A stretch of DNA of 64,000 nucleotides from Vulcaniibacterium thermophilum. Lineage in GTDB: Bacteria > Pseudomonadota > Gammaproteobacteria > Xanthomonadales > Xanthomonadaceae. The DNA lies in NCBI RefSeq assembly GCF_007923255.1, contig NZ_VOHJ01000015.1, positions 1-64,000 of the forward strand, written 5' to 3'. Numbering within the stretch: position 1 is the first letter of the stretch; each line of letters opens with the position of its first letter. Shown here piece after piece: positions 62,684-64,000 of this stretch. The notes beneath the pieces are model-generated. The model saw only the letters and a list, made by a program, of their open reading frames with translations. It was not told where the DNA came from and did not search any database. The position numbers and the translations under genes were made by a program.

Positions 62684-63559
62684 CTAGAGCAGGGGGATCT
62701 GGTGCTCCTCATAGGGAAGTCCGAAGCGCTTGCGCATCTCCCGGATCCGATGGGGCAACGGCGGGCGCTCGATCCCGTGTTCCAAGAGCCACTGCTGGCA
62801 GCGACGCTGCCACTCTACCTGTTCCGGAGCAACCGGAAGCCAGAAGATCTCATCGACGATATGGGACTGATCTTTCGACGCATCCGGTGCGCGCAGAAAA
62901 TTGAGGCGCGGGTCCGCACCGTGCTGCAACAGCCAGTACGCCTCCCTGAAGGCACCACGTCCCACGTAATCGCCAAGAATCGTCGAACCTTGGCTACGCG
63001 CATTCACATCCGCCCCCCGCTCCACCAGCAGCTTCACGTTCTCCCACTGGTTACCGGCGAGGAACGCCTGTAGCAGCAACGTCTCGTCATTCGAGTTGCG
63101 CGTGTTCGGATTGCCGCCGTGATCCAGCAGCAACTTCAAGTAGATCGGGTCGTCCGCCTTGGCCGCCCACACCATCGCGTTGTTGTGGTAGCGGTCGCGG
63201 AAATCCGCGTTCACGTGGCGCGCGCGATGCGGCATTTTCGCGTTCGGATCCGCCCCGTTCTCCAGCATCGCCTTCAACCCCGCCGGATTGCGGGTGAGGA
63301 TCGGCCAGGCCAGAAGGGGCATGCCGTCCACCGAGAAGATCCGGTCCGGATCGACGCCCTCCTCCTTCATCAGCCGGCGCACTTCCGCCACGTCGCCCCG
63401 CTCGGCCGCGATCGCCAGTTCCTGCGCCTTGCGGTTGCCGGGGAAATCCTGATCCACCGGAAACGACGACTGCCAGCCCAGCGGCAGCAGCGCATCGCAG
63501 GCCGTCACCAGGACGGCGGCCAACAGCAGGCCGGCCACACGCAGCACGATCGAGCGCAT
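62684..63559 (-). CDS. Ankyrin-repeat lipoprotein, likely immunity protein
   Basis: A 291-residue lipoprotein. Signal MRSIVLRVAGLLLAAVLVTA ends before a Cys followed by Asp (C-D-A-L-L); Asp at +2 is the E. coli inner-membrane retention signal. From about residue 45 come four or five ankyrin-like repeats: NPAGLKAMLENGADPNA, DDPIYLKLLLDHGGNPNTRN, QWENVKLLVERGADVNARSQ and FREAYWLLQHGADPRLNF. ATG 63559 has GAGGGA about 6 bases upstream. First in a two-gene unit with the lipase-like effector, the order seen for known immunity-effector pairs of Xanthomonas. A periplasm-facing inhibitor of the lipase is the natural role, inferred only. Confidence 0.75.
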   Translation of the reverse strand: MRSIVLRVAGLLLAAVLVTACDALLPLGWQSSFPVDQDFPGNRKAQELAIAAERGDVAEVRRLMKEEGVDPDRIFSVDGMPLLAWPILTRNPAGLKAMLENGADPNAKMPHRARHVNADFRDRYHNNAMVWAAKADDPIYLKLLLDHGGNPNTRNSNDETLLLQAFLAGNQWENVKLLVERGADVNARSQGSTILGDYVGRGAFREAYWLLQHGADPRLNFLRAPDASKDQSHIVDEIFWLPVAPEQVEWQRRCQQWLLEHGIERPPLPHRIREMRKRFGLPYEEHQIPLL

Positions 63560-63629
63560 CACGGTCCCTCGCGGTGTTTTTCCGGCGCCTTTGTAGCGCA
63601 GGGGTCGACGCCGGGGGAAGCCGCGAACC

Positions 63630-63971
63630 TCACCGCTTGCGGCGCAGGGTCCTGATGCGGTCGTAGGCGGCGTTGATCTCGCGCGCCTTGGCCTCGGCCT
63701 GGCGGCGCAGGTCGTCGGCCGCGCCGGCGAAGCGGTCCGGGTGGTATTGCGAGATCAGGCGGCGGTAGGCCTGCTCGATCTCGACGTCGGTGGCGTCGGA
63801 CGTCAGGCCGAGCACGCGGTAGGGGTTCTCGCGCGGGCCGAGCTTGAACCAGTCGGCGTCGAACGCGTGGCCGATCAGCAGGCCGATCGCCGCGCCCAGC
63901 GGCGGGTTGCCGCGCAGCAGCAGCCAGCCGGCGATGAAACCGAGGAGTTTTCCGTACCAGCGCCGTTGCAT
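63630..63971 (-). CDS. Small J-domain protein, membrane-associated
   Basis: A 113-residue protein with an N-terminal hydrophobic stretch (LLGFIAGWLLL, PPLGAAIGLLIGHAFDA) and a C-terminal J domain: NPYRVLGLTSDATDVEIEQA, then the HPD motif in LISQYHPDRFAG and EAKAREINAAYDRIRTLRR. The layout is that of a shortened DjlA (membrane anchor plus J domain without the TerB middle region). It should stimulate a DnaK partner near the inner membrane. Divergent or upstream context lies outside the window. Confidence 0.88.
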   Translation of the reverse strand: MQRRWYGKLLGFIAGWLLLRGNPPLGAAIGLLIGHAFDADWFKLGPRENPYRVLGLTSDATDVEIEQAYRRLISQYHPDRFAGAADDLRRQAEAKAREINAAYDRIRTLRRKR

Positions 63972-64000
63972 CCGCAGGCCCTCCGCGTCGCGCGCAGTGT

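Noticed and set aside
60317-64000. A T4SS or T6SS gene cluster around the putative effector
   Set aside because: No VirB/VirD4, Hcp, VgrG or PAAR-like gene is present in the window.

Overview
The window is GC-rich, densely coded chromosome from a gammaproteobacterium of the Xanthomonadaceae/Lysobacteraceae group (Xanthomonas, Lysobacter, Luteimonas and relatives). Four things point there: a Clp-type CRP regulator next to speD; a type II secretion cluster in the Xanthomonas xps order E-F-G-H-I-J-K-L-M-N-D with a lipoprotein secretin; an O-antigen locus lying between etfA and metB, as in Xanthomonas; and a protein with a C-terminal domain resembling the XVIPCD secretion signal of the bacteria-killing type IV secretion system. 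No phage, insertion sequence, CRISPR array or rRNA was seen. One tRNA gene (Gln, CTG) is present.

Layout. 0.3-10.4 kb: AlkB-like dioxygenase, ETF:ubiquinone oxidoreductase, a WbsX/RgpF polysaccharide protein, the two subunits of a 3-oxoacid CoA-transferase, an ATP-grasp protein, GDP-mannose pyrophosphorylase, then etfB-etfA and a terminator. 10.4-25 kb: accessory surface-polysaccharide island, visibly less GC-rich by eye. It holds an FG-GAP metallopeptidase lipoprotein, PIG-L deacetylase, GNAT, a GtrA/GtrB/membrane-transferase set, and a tightly packed operon running wzm - wzt - sulfotransferase with coiled coil - GT4 - a glycosyltransferase that appears frameshifted at an A7 run - PhyH dioxygenase. 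25-27 kb: metB and a methyltransferase. 27.2-39.2 kb: an abundant-looking exported protein with its own promoter and terminator, then the complete xps/gsp cluster. 39.3-49 kb: cystathionine beta-synthase, a DUF465 protein, OmpA and DUF4398 envelope proteins, PilU, the end of tyrosine catabolism (fahA-maiA), tRNA-Gln, rpsI-rplM, a GlcF-like protein and coq7. 49-60 kb: speD, clp, GNAT, TauE, then a tryptophan cluster (trpE, methyltransferase, trpG, trpD, monooxygenase-like protein, trpC, HAD phosphatase), a lipid kinase and rpe. 60-64 kb: a putative lipase effector with a XVIPCD-like tail, its likely ankyrin-repeat immunity lipoprotein, and a small J-domain protein.

How parts fit. ETF-QO and EtfAB form one electron-transfer path to ubiquinone, and coq7 makes that quinone. 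ManC, the island glycosyltransferases and Wzm/Wzt would build and export an ABC-dependent O-antigen. The xps cluster would export folded proteins, perhaps including the exported protein beside it. Best candidates for new biology are the sulfotransferase with three 28-residue coiled-coil repeats (possible chain-capping ruler), the effector/immunity pair, the exported protein with the T2SS, and the A7 frameshift. All functional statements are inferred from sequence; no searches were run.
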